A stretch of 64,000 nucleotides of DNA from Pseudomonas gregormendelii (GCF_017114825.1 NZ_JADEVO010000034.1:1-64000), one strand, 5' to 3'. Shown: positions 8,207 to 17,400, counted from the first letter of the stretch. The notes: a model not told the origin generated them from the letters alone. Numbers and translations are program-made.

Positions 8207-9418
8207 ATGGGGCTCAAAGGGCATGCGGCCATTGTTGGCACCGCACAGTACAAACCGGAGAAGTATTCGACCGCACCCAAGATGTTTCACCTCGAGCAGG
8301 TGGCCGACCTGGCAGCGCAGGCCCTGCGCGATGCCGGCCTCAAGGCCTCGGACCTCGACGGGTTGGTGATCAACGGTCCACATTTTCATGAGGCCTCGGT
8401 GTTTGTACCGGCGATGGCTGCCGAGTACCTGGGCTTGCGACTGAACTTTGCCGAAGTGGTGGACCTGGGGGGCTGCACCTCGGTCGGTATGGTCTGGCGC
8501 GCCGCCGCCGCGATCGAATTGGGGCTATGCCAGGCCGTGCTGTGCGTGATCCCTGCACGCATGGCGCCATTGGGGCCCGATGAGGATCCTGGCTGGATGG
8601 CCCGGTCCATGCGCTTTGGCGGGCATAGCACGGCATTCGGCGCGCCCGAGGCTGAATTCGATCTGCCATACGGGCACATGGGTCAGAACACCGGCTACGC
8701 GATGATCGCCCAGCGTTATGCCGCGCACTACGACTACGACCAGCGGGCCATGGCCAAAATTGCCGTGGACCAGCGCACTAACGCCCTGGCCAATCCGCAA
8801 GCGATGTTCTATGGCCAGCCGTTGACCATCGAGCAGGTGCTGGCCAGCAAGATGGTGGCCGACCCCTTGCACGTCCTGGAAATCGTCATGCCGGTGGCCG
8901 GCGGCGCCGCGATGATTATCACCAACAAGGAAGTGGCCGCGCGGGCCCGCAAGCGGCCGGCCTTTATCACCGGGTTCGGCGAACACCTGGCATTCAAGTC
9001 GCCGTCCTATGCCCAGGACATGCTGCACACGCCAATTGGTCCGGCTTCCCAGCGAGCCTTTGCCATGGCTGGGCTCAAGCCACAAGACGTCGATGCCGCG
9101 CAGATCTACGACTGCTACACCATTACCACCTTGCTGACCCTTGAGGATGCCGGTTTCTGCGCCAAGGGTGAGGGCATGGCGTTTGTGCGTGAACACGACC
9201 TGACCTGGCGTGGTGATTTTCCGATGAATACCCATGGCGGACAACTGAGTTTCGGCCAGTCGGCCTCGGCCGGTGGCATGAGCCAGGTGATCGAGGCGGT
9301 GACGCAAATCGCTGGCACTGCCGGTGAACGGCAACTGGGTCGCTGCGACAGCGTCTACGTCTCGGGCACCGGTGGCGTAATGAGTGAGCAGGGCGCATTG
9401 ATACTTCAGGGAGCATAA
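8207..9418 (+). CDS. Thiolase-like lipid-transfer protein, probable steroid side-chain aldolase
   Basis: A 403-residue protein of the SCP-x/Ltp thiolase-like family. The start at 8207 is set by a GGAGG six bases upstream; an ATG at 8195 lacks one. Cys90 lies at the usual nucleophile position (GGCTS), and the late NTHGGQLSFGQ block is typical of Ltp proteins. It is followed at 4 bp by a DUF35-MaoC protein. In actinobacteria Ltp2 works with a DUF35 partner (ChsH2) as a retro-aldolase in sterol side-chain removal, and Sal/Shy pairs do the equivalent in cholate-degrading Pseudomonas. A retro-aldol step is therefore the best reading; thiolytic activity cannot be excluded. Confidence 0.75.
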   Translation: MGLKGHAAIVGTAQYKPEKYSTAPKMFHLEQVADLAAQALRDAGLKASDLDGLVINGPHFHEASVFVPAMAAEYLGLRLNFAEVVDLGGCTSVGMVWRAAAAIELGLCQAVLCVIPARMAPLGPDEDPGWMARSMRFGGHSTAFGAPEAEFDLPYGHMGQNTGYAMIAQRYAAHYDYDQRAMAKIAVDQRTNALANPQAMFYGQPLTIEQVLASKMVADPLHVLEIVMPVAGGAAMIITNKEVAARARKRPAFITGFGEHLAFKSPSYAQDMLHTPIGPASQRAFAMAGLKPQDVDAAQIYDCYTITTLLTLEDAGFCAKGEGMAFVREHDLTWRGDFPMNTHGGQLSFGQSASAGGMSQVIEAVTQIAGTAGERQLGRCDSVYVSGTGGVMSEQGALILQGA

Positions 9419-9422
9419 GCAC

Positions 9423-10373
9423 ATGTCCAACAACAAACCGATGCCCGTGGCGACACAGATCTCCGCGCCCTTCTGGGAGGGCCTGAAGGCTCGCCGACTC
9501 TTGATCCAGCAGTGCAATGCCTGTGCACACTGGAACTTCTACCCGCGCCGACATTGCCCTGTGTGCCTGGAACACGACCTGGCCTGGCGCGAAGTCGACG
9601 GCGCAGCAACGCTGTACAGCTATACCGTGACACGCATCGCGACCTTGCCCGATTTCATGGATGAAATGCCGCAGAAACTGGCGGTTGTCGAGCTGGCCGA
9701 AGGGGTGCGCATCAACACCAACCTGGTCGGCCTTGAGGAAAACGAAATCGAGATCGGTATGGCCTTGCAGCCGGTGTTCGCCGAAGTCGACGCCAAGGGC
9801 AATCGTCTGCTGCGCTTCACCGGCACTGACAAGGATGCGGCGAGCCTTGAGCCGCTGCCCGCAATGGGCAGCGAGCCGGCGCCTTCAACGGCGGCACAAC
9901 TTCCCGCGCGACAGGTCGACCTCAACGACGGGCCGGCCTTGCAGGCGCTGGTCAGTGAGCAATACAGCGACTGGAGCAATGTGGTGATGGTCGACCAGGC
10001 GCTGATCGACGACTTTGCGCGGTTGTCGGGGGACGATTACTGGATTCATACCGATCCGCAGCGGGCGCGGCTGCAAAGTCCATTCGGCGGCACCATTGCC
10101 CATGGTGCGCTGGTGCAAGTGCTGCAGTCGCGGATGAAATTGGCGTTGGGCTTCGAAATCAGCGGCTTCACCACTCAGATCAATTATGGCTCCGATCGCC
10201 TGCGCTTCCCTGCGCCTGTTCCAGCCGGCTCGCGCATCCATTCGCGGGCCCGGGTGAAAAAAGTCGAAATCCTGGCCCGTGGCACCCAGCTCACCCTGGA
10301 ACTCAACATTCATGTGGTGGGCCAGGACCGGCCGTCGGTGATCAACGACCTGGTGATCCTGTACATGGCTTGA
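9423..10373 (+). CDS. DUF35 (Zn ribbon/OB-fold) - MaoC fusion, probable steroid enoyl-CoA hydratase and aldolase partner
   Basis: A 316-residue two-domain protein. Residues 20-140 form a DUF35 unit with a zinc ribbon (Cys31, Cys34, Cys45, Cys48) followed by an OB fold. Residues about 180-315 form a MaoC hot-dog hydratase with the catalytic-type GDDYWIHTDP and the downstream FGGTIAHG. The MaoC Asp and His appear intact. The order DUF35-MaoC is the reverse of mycobacterial ChsH2 (MaoC-DUF35). One protein could thus supply both hydration of the enoyl-CoA and the scaffold for the aldolase encoded just upstream. A REP pair follows, so this probably ends the operon. Confidence 0.75.
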   Translation: MSNNKPMPVATQISAPFWEGLKARRLLIQQCNACAHWNFYPRRHCPVCLEHDLAWREVDGAATLYSYTVTRIATLPDFMDEMPQKLAVVELAEGVRINTNLVGLEENEIEIGMALQPVFAEVDAKGNRLLRFTGTDKDAASLEPLPAMGSEPAPSTAAQLPARQVDLNDGPALQALVSEQYSDWSNVVMVDQALIDDFARLSGDDYWIHTDPQRARLQSPFGGTIAHGALVQVLQSRMKLALGFEISGFTTQINYGSDRLRFPAPVPAGSRIHSRARVKKVEILARGTQLTLELNIHVVGQDRPSVINDLVILYMA

Positions 10374-10404
10374 TCGCCACCCAATCCAATGAGCGGTGAT
10401 CTCC

Positions 10405-10494
10405 TGTGGGAGCGAGCCTGCTCGCGAAGAGGCCATACCTGTCGGCATCAATGCCCACTGGTCTACCACCATCGCGAGCAGGCTCGCTCCCACA
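10405..10494. repeat. REP palindrome pair (BIME)
   Basis: Two near-perfect inverted REP units, GGGAGCGAGCCTGCTCGCGA at 10408-10427 and its complement at 10472-10491, with TGT/ACA flanks. They lie between two operons and may stabilise or end the upstream message. Confidence 0.85.
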
Positions 10495-10500
10495 GTTGCA

Positions 10501-10518
10501 TAAGCCATTTGGACGATG
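10501..10518 (+). promoter_or_regulatory. Regulatory dyad (weaker), YCF48-RND operon
   Basis: Reads TAAGCCATTTGGACGATG: the GACGATG half is perfect, the TAGTC half matches at three of five bases. It lies 143 bp before the ATG at 10662. Confidence 0.5.
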
Positions 10519-10661
10519 TGCCACCCATTCCTTGCACCGACTATTGATCCAGAGGCAACGCCCATCTCGATTGCCTCGCATGCCTTGGTGCGTGACAAAA
10601 ACAAGAGGATTGGCCCTATGACTTGCCTTATCCACGCCGTCCCCGAACAGGAGCGTTGCTC

Positions 10662-11648
10662 ATGCGCTCGGTGATCGGCTACGCGGTCTGCCTGGTGGTC
10701 GCCTTGACCATTGGCTACACCTTTTCCCCCAAATCCCCTCCGCAAGCAGAACTGTTGGCCACGCGCCCGGACCGGGTGCAGATCAACGGCCTGCTCAATC
10801 TTGGCGCCCGAGTGGTGGCCGTGGGCGAACGTGGCAGCATTTTGCTCAGCGATGATCAGGGCGTCAGTTGGCAGCCAGCCAGCGTCGCAACGCAGCGCAA
10901 TGCCACACTGACTGCAGTGGTGGCGCTTGACGCCAAGCGTTTGCTGACCGTGGGACATGATGGCTGGATCCTGCGTTCCGAGGATGCCGGCAGCAGCTGG
11001 CAGGAAATACGTTACGACAGCGATCTGGGCGAGCCGCTGCTTGGCATCTGGACCGGCGGTGGCGACAGCGTCATGGCGTTCGGTAGCTTCGGCAAGTTTT
11101 ATCAATCTCTGGATGGCGGACAAACCTGGGCACCGCGGCAGCTGGACATCGACAGCGCGCACCTGAACAGCATGGCAGGTGGCAACGATGGTCGACGCAT
11201 GCTGGTGGGCGAGCAGGGCCTGGTGCTGCGTACTACCGACAGCGGCCAGCACTGGCAGCCCCTGCCGGCGTTCTACAGCGGTTCGCTGTTCGGCATTGTG
11301 CGTTTGAGTGCGAACAACTGGGTGACCTACGGCATGCGCGGGCATGTGTTCGTCAGCCACGACTTCGGCGACAGCTGGACCCAGATCAAGCTCGGTAACC
11401 AACTGCCGTTGTACGGCCATGTGTTACTGCCCGATCACTCCGGCCTGGTGATCGTCGGGGCCGGCAGTTCGGTGGTACGCCTGGATGCACAGGGCGCGCT
11501 CGTCGGCGTCGGACGCCTGGCCGGTCTTGGCACGTTGACCTCGGCGACGATGGTGGGCTCGCGACTGCTGGTAGGTGGCGAGCGCGGCGTGTTGCAGGGC
11601 TCAGGTGGCAGCGTCGCTGCCCTAGTGGCCACACAGGCCACCCAGTAA
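10662..11648 (+). CDS. YCF48-like beta-propeller protein
   Basis: A 328-residue protein with an N-terminal hydrophobic anchor or signal (residues 5-22) and a series of BNR/YCF48-type repeats. The SxDxGxxW pattern recurs, for example SDDQGVSWQP, SEDAGSSWQE and SLDGGQTWAP. The ATG at 10662 has AGGAG 8 nt upstream. It is followed 14 bp later by the MMPL transporter, and the pair is common next to DUF1302 and DUF1329 genes. It probably folds as a periplasmic propeller bound to the transporter. A photosynthetic role is not meant by the family name. Confidence 0.75.
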   Translation: MRSVIGYAVCLVVALTIGYTFSPKSPPQAELLATRPDRVQINGLLNLGARVVAVGERGSILLSDDQGVSWQPASVATQRNATLTAVVALDAKRLLTVGHDGWILRSEDAGSSWQEIRYDSDLGEPLLGIWTGGGDSVMAFGSFGKFYQSLDGGQTWAPRQLDIDSAHLNSMAGGNDGRRMLVGEQGLVLRTTDSGQHWQPLPAFYSGSLFGIVRLSANNWVTYGMRGHVFVSHDFGDSWTQIKLGNQLPLYGHVLLPDHSGLVIVGAGSSVVRLDAQGALVGVGRLAGLGTLTSATMVGSRLLVGGERGVLQGSGGSVAALVATQATQ

Positions 11649-11662
11649 ATGAGAGGCGGTCA

Positions 11663-14095
11663 ATGAATCAAGCTAAACACTGGGTGACGCGCTGCGTCGA
11701 AACGTGCGCCGACCACCTGATGGCCTGGCGCAAGGGGCTGCTGGTGTTGTTCGTCCTGGTGACGCTGGGCCTTGGCTACAGCGCCACCCATACGCAACTG
11801 GATCCGGGTTTCAACAAACAGATCCCGGTGCGTCACGAGTACATGATCAATTTTCTCCAGTTCAGCCGCTACTTCACGGGTGCCAACCGTTTCCTGGTCA
11901 GCGTGCGCTGGAAAGGCGAAGGCGACATCTACAACAACGAGTACCTGGAGACCCTGCGCAAGGTCACCGACGACGTGTTTTTCATTTCCGGGGTCAGTCG
12001 CCCCAGCGTGACGTCGCTGTTTACCGCGAATGTGCGCTATATCGAAATCACCGAAGAAGGGTTCTTCGGTGATGTGGTAGTGCCTCCGCGTTTCAGCGGT
12101 ACTTCAGAAGACCTGGCGCAGGTGCGCAGCAACACGGCGGCCTCCGGGCAGGTCGGTCGTCTGGTGGCCAACGACCTCAAGTCGGCCATGGTCCGCGCCG
12201 ACTTGCAGGACGTCGATCCCAAGACTGGCCAGCCGGTGTCCTATGTCGAGATCGCCAAGCGTCTGGAAGAGGTCCGCAGCAAGTACAACAGCCCCAATAT
12301 CGAGATCAACATTGTCGGCTTCGCCAAACTGGTGGGGGATGTGGTTGAAGGGTTGAACACGGTGATCGGTTTCTTTGTGGTGGCCTTCGTCATCACCGGG
12401 TTGCTGCTGTGGCTGTATTCGCGGTCCCTGCGCCTGACAGTAGTGGCGTTGCTGGTCGCGTTGCTGCCGGTGGTCTGGTTGCTGGGTGTGCTGCCGCTGC
12501 TGGGCCTGGGGATCGATCCGATGTCGATCCTGGTGCCATTCCTGATTTTCTCCATCGGCGTGTCCCATGCGGTGCAGATGACCAACGCCTGGAAACAAGA
12601 CGTGCTGGCCGGCAGTACGTCGAAGGAAGCGGCGCGCTCCGCGTTCTGCAAGATCTTTATCCCGGGCTCGCTGGCCTTGCTGATGAATGCCCTGGGCTTC
12701 GCAGTGATCATGATGATCGACATTCCGATCGTTCACGAATTGGGCGTGACGGCCTGCATCGGTGTCATGTTGATGATCATCACCAACAAACTGATGCTGC
12801 CGGTGATCATTTCCTACCTGCGGCTGGAACCTGCGCTGTTGCGTCGGGCGCAATCGCGGCCGGCGGGCAGGCACCCCCTGTGGTGGCGCTTGTCGGCACT
12901 GGCCGAGCCTGGGCCTGCCCTTGGGGTATTTGTTGTCAGTCTGTTGCTGCTGGCGGCCGGGGCCTACAAGGCTCGCGACCTGGCAGTGGGTGATATCGGC
13001 GCGGGCGCGCCGGAACTGCGCGCTGATTCGCGCTACAACCAGGACAACGCCAGGATCATCAGCAGCTACTCCATCGGGCTGGATGTGATGTCAGTGTTCG
13101 TCCAGGTCAAGGGTGTCGAAGAGGGCTGCTTGTCGCCTACCGTGATGCGCGCGGTGGAAGCCTTCGATTTCCGCATGCGTACCGTCTCGGGTGTGCAGTC
13201 GATTCAAAGCGTGGCGGACATGGGCAAACGGGTGATTGCTGGCAACAACGAAGGCAATCCGCGCTGGGCGGCGATACCGGGATCACCCCGCGGCCTGAGT
13301 CAGGGCGCTCGGGCCTATATGCCGGATGATGGCCTGGTCACCGACGGTTGCCAGCAGATGCAGATCCTGGTGTTCCTCACCGACCACGAAGGCAGCACGG
13401 TCAGCCATGCGATCACTGAAGCGAGGCGGATCATTGCCGAAGTCAGCTCGCCGCAAGTCGAGTTCCTCCTGGCGGGTGGCAACGTGGGGGTTATGGCGGC
13501 CTCCAACGAGGCGGTCAAGCGTGCGGAAGTGATCATGCTCGGGGCGTTGTTTGGATCAGTGGCACTGTTTTGCTGGCTGACTTTCTTATCCATCCGCGCG
13601 GTGTTGTGCATTCTGGTGCCGCTGGCGATTGTCGCGATTCTGTGTAACGCACTGATGACCATGCTCGGTATCGGCCTGAAGGTCTCCACCTTGCCTGTCA
13701 TGGCTCTGGGTGTCGGAGTGGGCGTGGACTACGGCATTTACCTGTACGAACGTATTCAGCACGAAATGCTGCGCGGAGCCAATCTGCGCGAGGCGTTCTA
13801 CCAGGCCATGTGCCAACGCGGCACGGCGGCGGTATTCACGGCCGTGACCATGTCCATTGGCGTGTGCACCTGGGCGTTCGCACCGCTGAAGTTTCAGGCT
13901 GACATGGGTGTGTTGCTGTCGTTCATGTTTCTGGTCAACGTGCTGGGGGCAATTTTCCTCCTTCCGGCGCTGGCCGCCTGGTTCAATCGTGGGCGGCCGT
14001 TGGTCGCCGACAGAATGCGCCAGCCGGTGCCGTTACAAGGGCAGTTTCGTCTGAAAAACAGCCCGGCCGAGCGTGATCGAGGAGGCGAAAAATAA
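11663..14095 (+). CDS. RND-superfamily MMPL-type transporter
   Basis: An 810-residue inner-membrane protein with the RND layout: one membrane segment, a large periplasmic loop, a block of five or six segments, then the same again. The hydrophobic blocks lie near residues 25-45, 225-395, 420-440 and 620-770. It belongs to the MMPL/hydrophobe-exporter branch related to mycobacterial lipid transporters, and lacks the size of AcrB-type drug pumps. The upstream YCF48-like gene is probably its partner. Transport of steroids or their intermediates is inferred from the operon's place in the regulon; direction is unknown. Confidence 0.8.
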   Translation: MNQAKHWVTRCVETCADHLMAWRKGLLVLFVLVTLGLGYSATHTQLDPGFNKQIPVRHEYMINFLQFSRYFTGANRFLVSVRWKGEGDIYNNEYLETLRKVTDDVFFISGVSRPSVTSLFTANVRYIEITEEGFFGDVVVPPRFSGTSEDLAQVRSNTAASGQVGRLVANDLKSAMVRADLQDVDPKTGQPVSYVEIAKRLEEVRSKYNSPNIEINIVGFAKLVGDVVEGLNTVIGFFVVAFVITGLLLWLYSRSLRLTVVALLVALLPVVWLLGVLPLLGLGIDPMSILVPFLIFSIGVSHAVQMTNAWKQDVLAGSTSKEAARSAFCKIFIPGSLALLMNALGFAVIMMIDIPIVHELGVTACIGVMLMIITNKLMLPVIISYLRLEPALLRRAQSRPAGRHPLWWRLSALAEPGPALGVFVVSLLLLAAGAYKARDLAVGDIGAGAPELRADSRYNQDNARIISSYSIGLDVMSVFVQVKGVEEGCLSPTVMRAVEAFDFRMRTVSGVQSIQSVADMGKRVIAGNNEGNPRWAAIPGSPRGLSQGARAYMPDDGLVTDGCQQMQILVFLTDHEGSTVSHAITEARRIIAEVSSPQVEFLLAGGNVGVMAASNEAVKRAEVIMLGALFGSVALFCWLTFLSIRAVLCILVPLAIVAILCNALMTMLGIGLKVSTLPVMALGVGVGVDYGIYLYERIQHEMLRGANLREAFYQAMCQRGTAAVFTAVTMSIGVCTWAFAPLKFQADMGVLLSFMFLVNVLGAIFLLPALAAWFNRGRPLVADRMRQPVPLQGQFRLKNSPAERDRGGEK

Positions 14096-14114
14096 ACCTG
14101 TCCGACCTATTGTG

Positions 14115-14132
14115 GAGTCCGCACACACTAGG
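14115..14132 (+). promoter_or_regulatory. Possible degenerate regulatory dyad, LuxR gene
   Basis: Reads GAGTCCGCACACACTAGG; the first half and centre match the site at 15543 closely, the second half does not. It lies 110 bp before the LuxR start, where autoregulation would be expected. Confidence 0.3.
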
Positions 14133-14162
14133 GAAACTGGCTGAGAAGTTGCAGTCGAATGA

Positions 14163-14182
14163 GGGGGAACCCGGGTTCCCCC
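14163..14182. repeat. Perfect 20-bp palindrome
   Basis: GGGGGAACCCGGGTTCCCCC is a perfect palindrome between the MMPL stop and the LuxR start. It has no T-run, so it is a weak terminator candidate at best; it could be an operator or an RNA hairpin in the LuxR leader. Confidence 0.5.
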
Positions 14183-14242
14183 AGCCGAAATTATAAAAAT
14201 AACAAGGGAAGGGCGCAGTCCTTACCCGAGCGAGATAAGACT

Positions 14243-15478
14243 ATGCAAAACGCTGACTTGACGCACCAGGCCCTGGCCAGTCTTGGCCTCGATCTCACGC
14301 ACTACAACCAGTTGGTGGGCGAAATCTACGAAGGCGCCCTGGATCCAAAGCTGATGGCCCACGCCCTTCGAAGCTTTCTCAAACTCTACGGTGCCAACTA
14401 CGTCACCTTGATCCTGCGGGTGCCGGAGCAACCCGAAACCGGCGTGATGATCATCGTCGGTGACATCGAAGGCGCCGGTGATATCTGCTACATGACCTAC
14501 CCGCAAATCGATTCGCCGTTCTCCAACCAGCCGCTGGACCATGTGTTCACCGTGGACGACCTCATGAGCGCAACGCAATGGGAGCAGAACGGCTACTACA
14601 AAATGTTCTGCGAACCCTATGACGTGTACCACTTAATGTGTGCCGATATTTCCACACCGGACGGCGGCAAACTGCGCTTGCGCATGACTCGCCCCAAACG
14701 GGCTCCCAACTTCTCTGCCCACGACCGCGCAGTGTGCGCCAGCTTCCTGCCTCACCTGCGACGTGCCTCCCAACTGCATAACTTGCGAGACCGCAGTGAA
14801 TCGCTGAGCGAGTTGTACTCCCAGGCCATCAGCCGGTTATCGGTGGCGACCCTGGTGCTCGACGAGAGCGGCAGTGTGTTGCAGATCAATCCCGTGGCCC
14901 AGGAAATCCTTTCCCGTTCCGATGGCTTGAAACTGGTGGGCGGACGCCTTGAGGCGACGTATCCCAGCGATAACCGTGAGTTGCAACGCCTGATTCGTGG
15001 CGCGTTCTGTCCCGATGCCCCAAAAAGCGCCGAGGCCATGTCGGTGACGCGTCCATCCGGCTTGGTCAACCTCGGCGTGGTCGTCGAATCGATTCCATCA
15101 CTGGACTGGGCAGAGGAGAAGGGGCAACCGGCGGCGTTGGTGTATATCCGCGATGCGTCGAGCAAATCCCTGGCCAGTGAAGTGGTGACCAAGCAGCTGT
15201 TCAACCTGACCAAGGCCGAAACCGCCCTGGCCATGGAACTCGCCAACGGCTTGTCCCTGGAGGAAGCTGCCGAAGTGCTCAATATCCGGCGCAACACCGC
15301 GCGGGCACACTTGCGCTCCATCTTCTCCAAGACCGGAGTGCGACGCCAGACGGAACTGGTGCGCATCATGCTCAACAGCGTGGTTGCCTTGGGCAAGCCG
15401 CAACTCGCGTTGAAGGTGGCCGAAAAAATCAAGGTGCCGCCGCTGCGGCTGGCCGTGCCGATCTACCGTCAGGCCTGA
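14243..15478 (+). CDS. LuxR-family transcriptional regulator, TesR/TeiR-like (copy 1)
   Basis: A 411-residue regulator with an N-terminal sensor region (about 1-200), a PAS-like middle (TLVLDESGSVLQINP onward) and a C-terminal LuxR helix-turn-helix at about 319-384. I start it at the ATG at 14243; the frame extends upstream, but that part is not shared with the paralogue. The HTH is almost identical to that of the regulator at 46761-47963. Comamonas TesR/TeiR, an activator of steroid catabolism, has the same size and layout. It is the natural candidate to bind the repeated TAGTC-N6-GACGATG sites. Confidence 0.82.
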   Translation: MQNADLTHQALASLGLDLTHYNQLVGEIYEGALDPKLMAHALRSFLKLYGANYVTLILRVPEQPETGVMIIVGDIEGAGDICYMTYPQIDSPFSNQPLDHVFTVDDLMSATQWEQNGYYKMFCEPYDVYHLMCADISTPDGGKLRLRMTRPKRAPNFSAHDRAVCASFLPHLRRASQLHNLRDRSESLSELYSQAISRLSVATLVLDESGSVLQINPVAQEILSRSDGLKLVGGRLEATYPSDNRELQRLIRGAFCPDAPKSAEAMSVTRPSGLVNLGVVVESIPSLDWAEEKGQPAALVYIRDASSKSLASEVVTKQLFNLTKAETALAMELANGLSLEEAAEVLNIRRNTARAHLRSIFSKTGVRRQTELVRIMLNSVVALGKPQLALKVAEKIKVPPLRLAVPIYRQA

Positions 15479-15492
15479 TCCTGCCCACCCTT

Positions 15493-15516
15493 CGCCGGGC
15501 CATTCGCCGCCCGGCG
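15493..15516 (+). terminator. Hairpin after LuxR gene
   Basis: A perfect 8-bp stem (CGCCGGGC / GCCCGGCG) with an 8-base loop lies 15 bp after the stop. There is no adjacent T-run, so termination is uncertain. Confidence 0.4.
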
Positions 15517-15542
15517 TAGCTAACATTCACGCAGCACATTTT

Positions 15543-15560
15543 TAGTCCGCACAGACGATG
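15543..15560 (+). promoter_or_regulatory. Regulatory dyad, hsdA operon
   Basis: Reads TAGTCCGCACAGACGATG, a full motif match 53 bp before the hsdA start. Confidence 0.75.
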
Positions 15561-15613
15561 CCGTCCCGTGATCGCCCTGTCGATACTGGGCGGACCAATC
15601 ACGGAGAATCACC

Positions 15614-16381
15614 ATGCCAATTACAGCCATCACCGGCAGCGCCTCGGGAATCGGGGCGGCCGTATCTGCGGCCATGCGCGCCGCCGGGCATCAGGTCATC
15701 GGGATCGATCGCAGTAACGCCGAAGTGATCGCCGACCTGTCCACTGCGCAAGGGCGTGAGGCCGCCATCGGGCAAGTGCTTGAACTCAGCGGTGGGGTCC
15801 TCGATGGGCTGATCTGTTGCGCCGGGGTCGGTGTCACGGCATCCAACTGCGGTTTGATCCTTGCGGTGAATTACTTCGGCGTCAGCCAGTTGCTCGACGG
15901 CCTGCAGGGAGCGTTGGCCAAGGGCCAACAGCCGGCTGCGCTGGTGATCGGCTCGGTGGCGGCGACTCATTCCGGGCCCGATGGCCAGCCGATGACCGAC
16001 GCGATGATCGCCGGTGAAGAGGCCCGGGCGCTTGAGTTGGCCAACGACCTCGGTCAACCGCACGTCGCCTATGCTGCTTCCAAATGTGCCATCAGCCAGC
16101 ATGCCCGTAGCCTGGCGGTGAGCTGGGGCAAGCAGGGCATGCGTTTGAACGTAGTCGCGCCGGGTGCGGTTGAAACGCCATTGCACCAGGCCTCGCTGGA
16201 CGATTCGCGTTTTGGCCAGGCTACCCGCGAATTTGTCGCACCTCTGGGTCGTGCCGGACAACCTGCGGAAATTGCCGCAGTAGTTGCCTTCCTGCAATCG
16301 CCCCAGGCTTCGTTTATTCATGGCAGTGTCGTGTTCGTCGATGGCGGCATGGACGCCATGGTCCGCGCCACGCGCTTCTAA
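15614..16381 (+). CDS. hsdA: 3alpha-hydroxysteroid dehydrogenase/carbonyl reductase
   Basis: A 255-residue short-chain dehydrogenase. It follows Comamonas testosteroni 3alpha-HSDH/CR block by block as I recall that sequence: the early GIDRSNAEVIADLSTAQGR, the VNYFG segment and the VDGGMDA ending all have direct counterparts. The nucleotide fold motif is TGSASGIG, and Ser114, Tyr153 and Lys157 form the catalytic set. The expected reaction is NAD-linked oxidation of the 3alpha-hydroxyl to the 3-ketone. That step is needed for bile acids and androsterone before ring A/B attack. It has its own regulatory dyad and leads a two-gene operon. Confidence 0.85.
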   Translation: MPITAITGSASGIGAAVSAAMRAAGHQVIGIDRSNAEVIADLSTAQGREAAIGQVLELSGGVLDGLICCAGVGVTASNCGLILAVNYFGVSQLLDGLQGALAKGQQPAALVIGSVAATHSGPDGQPMTDAMIAGEEARALELANDLGQPHVAYAASKCAISQHARSLAVSWGKQGMRLNVVAPGAVETPLHQASLDDSRFGQATREFVAPLGRAGQPAEIAAVVAFLQSPQASFIHGSVVFVDGGMDAMVRATRF

Positions 16382-16393
16382 AAAGGAACTTGC

Positions 16394-17227
16394 ATGAACA
16401 AAGTGGCATTCATCACCGGCGCCAGCCGGGGCATCGGCCGTGAGGCGGCGCTGGCATTCGCCCGCGCCGGCTTCGACCTGGCGATCAGCGCCCGTACCCT
16501 CAACGAGGGGGAACAACATGAGCATGCCCTGCGCGACGCCGCCGGGGCGCCCCTGGCCGGCAGCCTCAATGGTACTGCGCAGGCCTTGCGTGATCTGGGG
16601 TGCCGGGTGCTCGTCGTGCCGATGGACTTGCTCGACAGCGCCTCGGCCCTGGCCGCCTGCCAGGCGGTGCTGGCCGAGTACGGGCGCATCGACGTGCTGA
16701 TCAATAACGCGATCTACCAGGGCAGTGACCTTAATGCCGGATTCATGGACCTGCAGGCCCAGACCCTGGAACGGATGTTCCAGGGCTACATTCTCACCCC
16801 GTTCCTGCTGACCAAGGCGGTTGCCGAGCACATGGTGGCGCGCGGGGGCGGGGTGGTGATCAACGTCACTTCCGGTGCCGGCGAAAGCGACCCACCGGTA
16901 GCTGCGGGCAAGGGCGGCTGGGGTTATGCGTACGGGGCCGGCAAGGCGGCAGTGTCGCGATTGTCCGGGGTGTTGACCACTGAACTGGGGGAGGCTGGCG
17001 TGCGCGCCTATACGCTCAATCCTGGCGTAGTCACCACAGAGGCACTCAAGGCGACCATCGGCGAGAAAGGCCTGATCGCCCTGCGTGCGGGCAGCGCTCC
17101 ACCCCACGTGCCGGCGGCGGTGATGCTGTGGCTGGCCACGGCGGAACAGGCATCCGGGTTTCAACGGCGGACCATTGCTGCGCAGCCGTTTGCGCTGGAG
17201 CACGGCATCGTCGCCGATTGGCGTTGA
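16394..17227 (+). CDS. Short-chain dehydrogenase/reductase, substrate unknown
   Basis: A 277-residue classical SDR with TGASRGIG at residues 8-15, a NNA motif and an active-site YxxxK in YAYGAGKAA. It starts 12 bp after hsdA behind an AAGGAA site and is surely co-transcribed. Compared with FabG-like proteins it carries an insertion of about 20 residues after the second strand (SARTLNEGEQ onward) and a C-terminal tail lacking the usual DGG. Its place suggests a ring or side-chain alcohol as substrate, but I cannot name one. Confidence 0.7.
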   Translation: MNKVAFITGASRGIGREAALAFARAGFDLAISARTLNEGEQHEHALRDAAGAPLAGSLNGTAQALRDLGCRVLVVPMDLLDSASALAACQAVLAEYGRIDVLINNAIYQGSDLNAGFMDLQAQTLERMFQGYILTPFLLTKAVAEHMVARGGGVVINVTSGAGESDPPVAAGKGGWGYAYGAGKAAVSRLSGVLTTELGEAGVRAYTLNPGVVTTEALKATIGEKGLIALRAGSAPPHVPAAVMLWLATAEQASGFQRRTIAAQPFALEHGIVADWR

Positions 17228-17287
17228 CAGAAACTGCTTGTGAAAGCGGTGGGCTAGTTGGCATAGAGGGCGACGGGCATGGCCTCA

Positions 17288-17374
17288 TCGCGGGCAAGCC
17301 CGCTCCCACAGTTTCGGTGTCGTACACAAAACCTGCGTACATCACTTAACCTGTGGGAGAGGGCTTGCCCGCGA
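17288..17374. repeat. REP palindrome pair, G-rich variant
   Basis: TCGCGGGCAAGCCCGCTCCC at 17288-17307 and a near-complement at 17355-17374. It separates the convergent ends of the hsdA operon and the hsaEGF operon and may act for both. Confidence 0.8.
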
Positions 17375-17400
17375 AAGCGTCGGAGCGGGCTGTGGGATCT

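Noticed and set aside
8207..9418. Thiolase-like protein as a conventional acetyl-CoA acyltransferase
   Set aside because: It lacks the GHP and C-terminal CxG blocks seen in the thiolases at 41996 and 45476, and is paired with a DUF35 protein, which favours the aldolase reading.
15599..17203. A 534-codon open frame on the minus strand
   Set aside because: It runs antisense across hsdA and the next SDR, both of which have complete active sites and ribosome sites.
7..17374. REP pairs as CRISPR or phage attachment sites
   Set aside because: They occur as isolated inverted pairs without regular spacers or cas genes, and match the known Pseudomonas REP layout.
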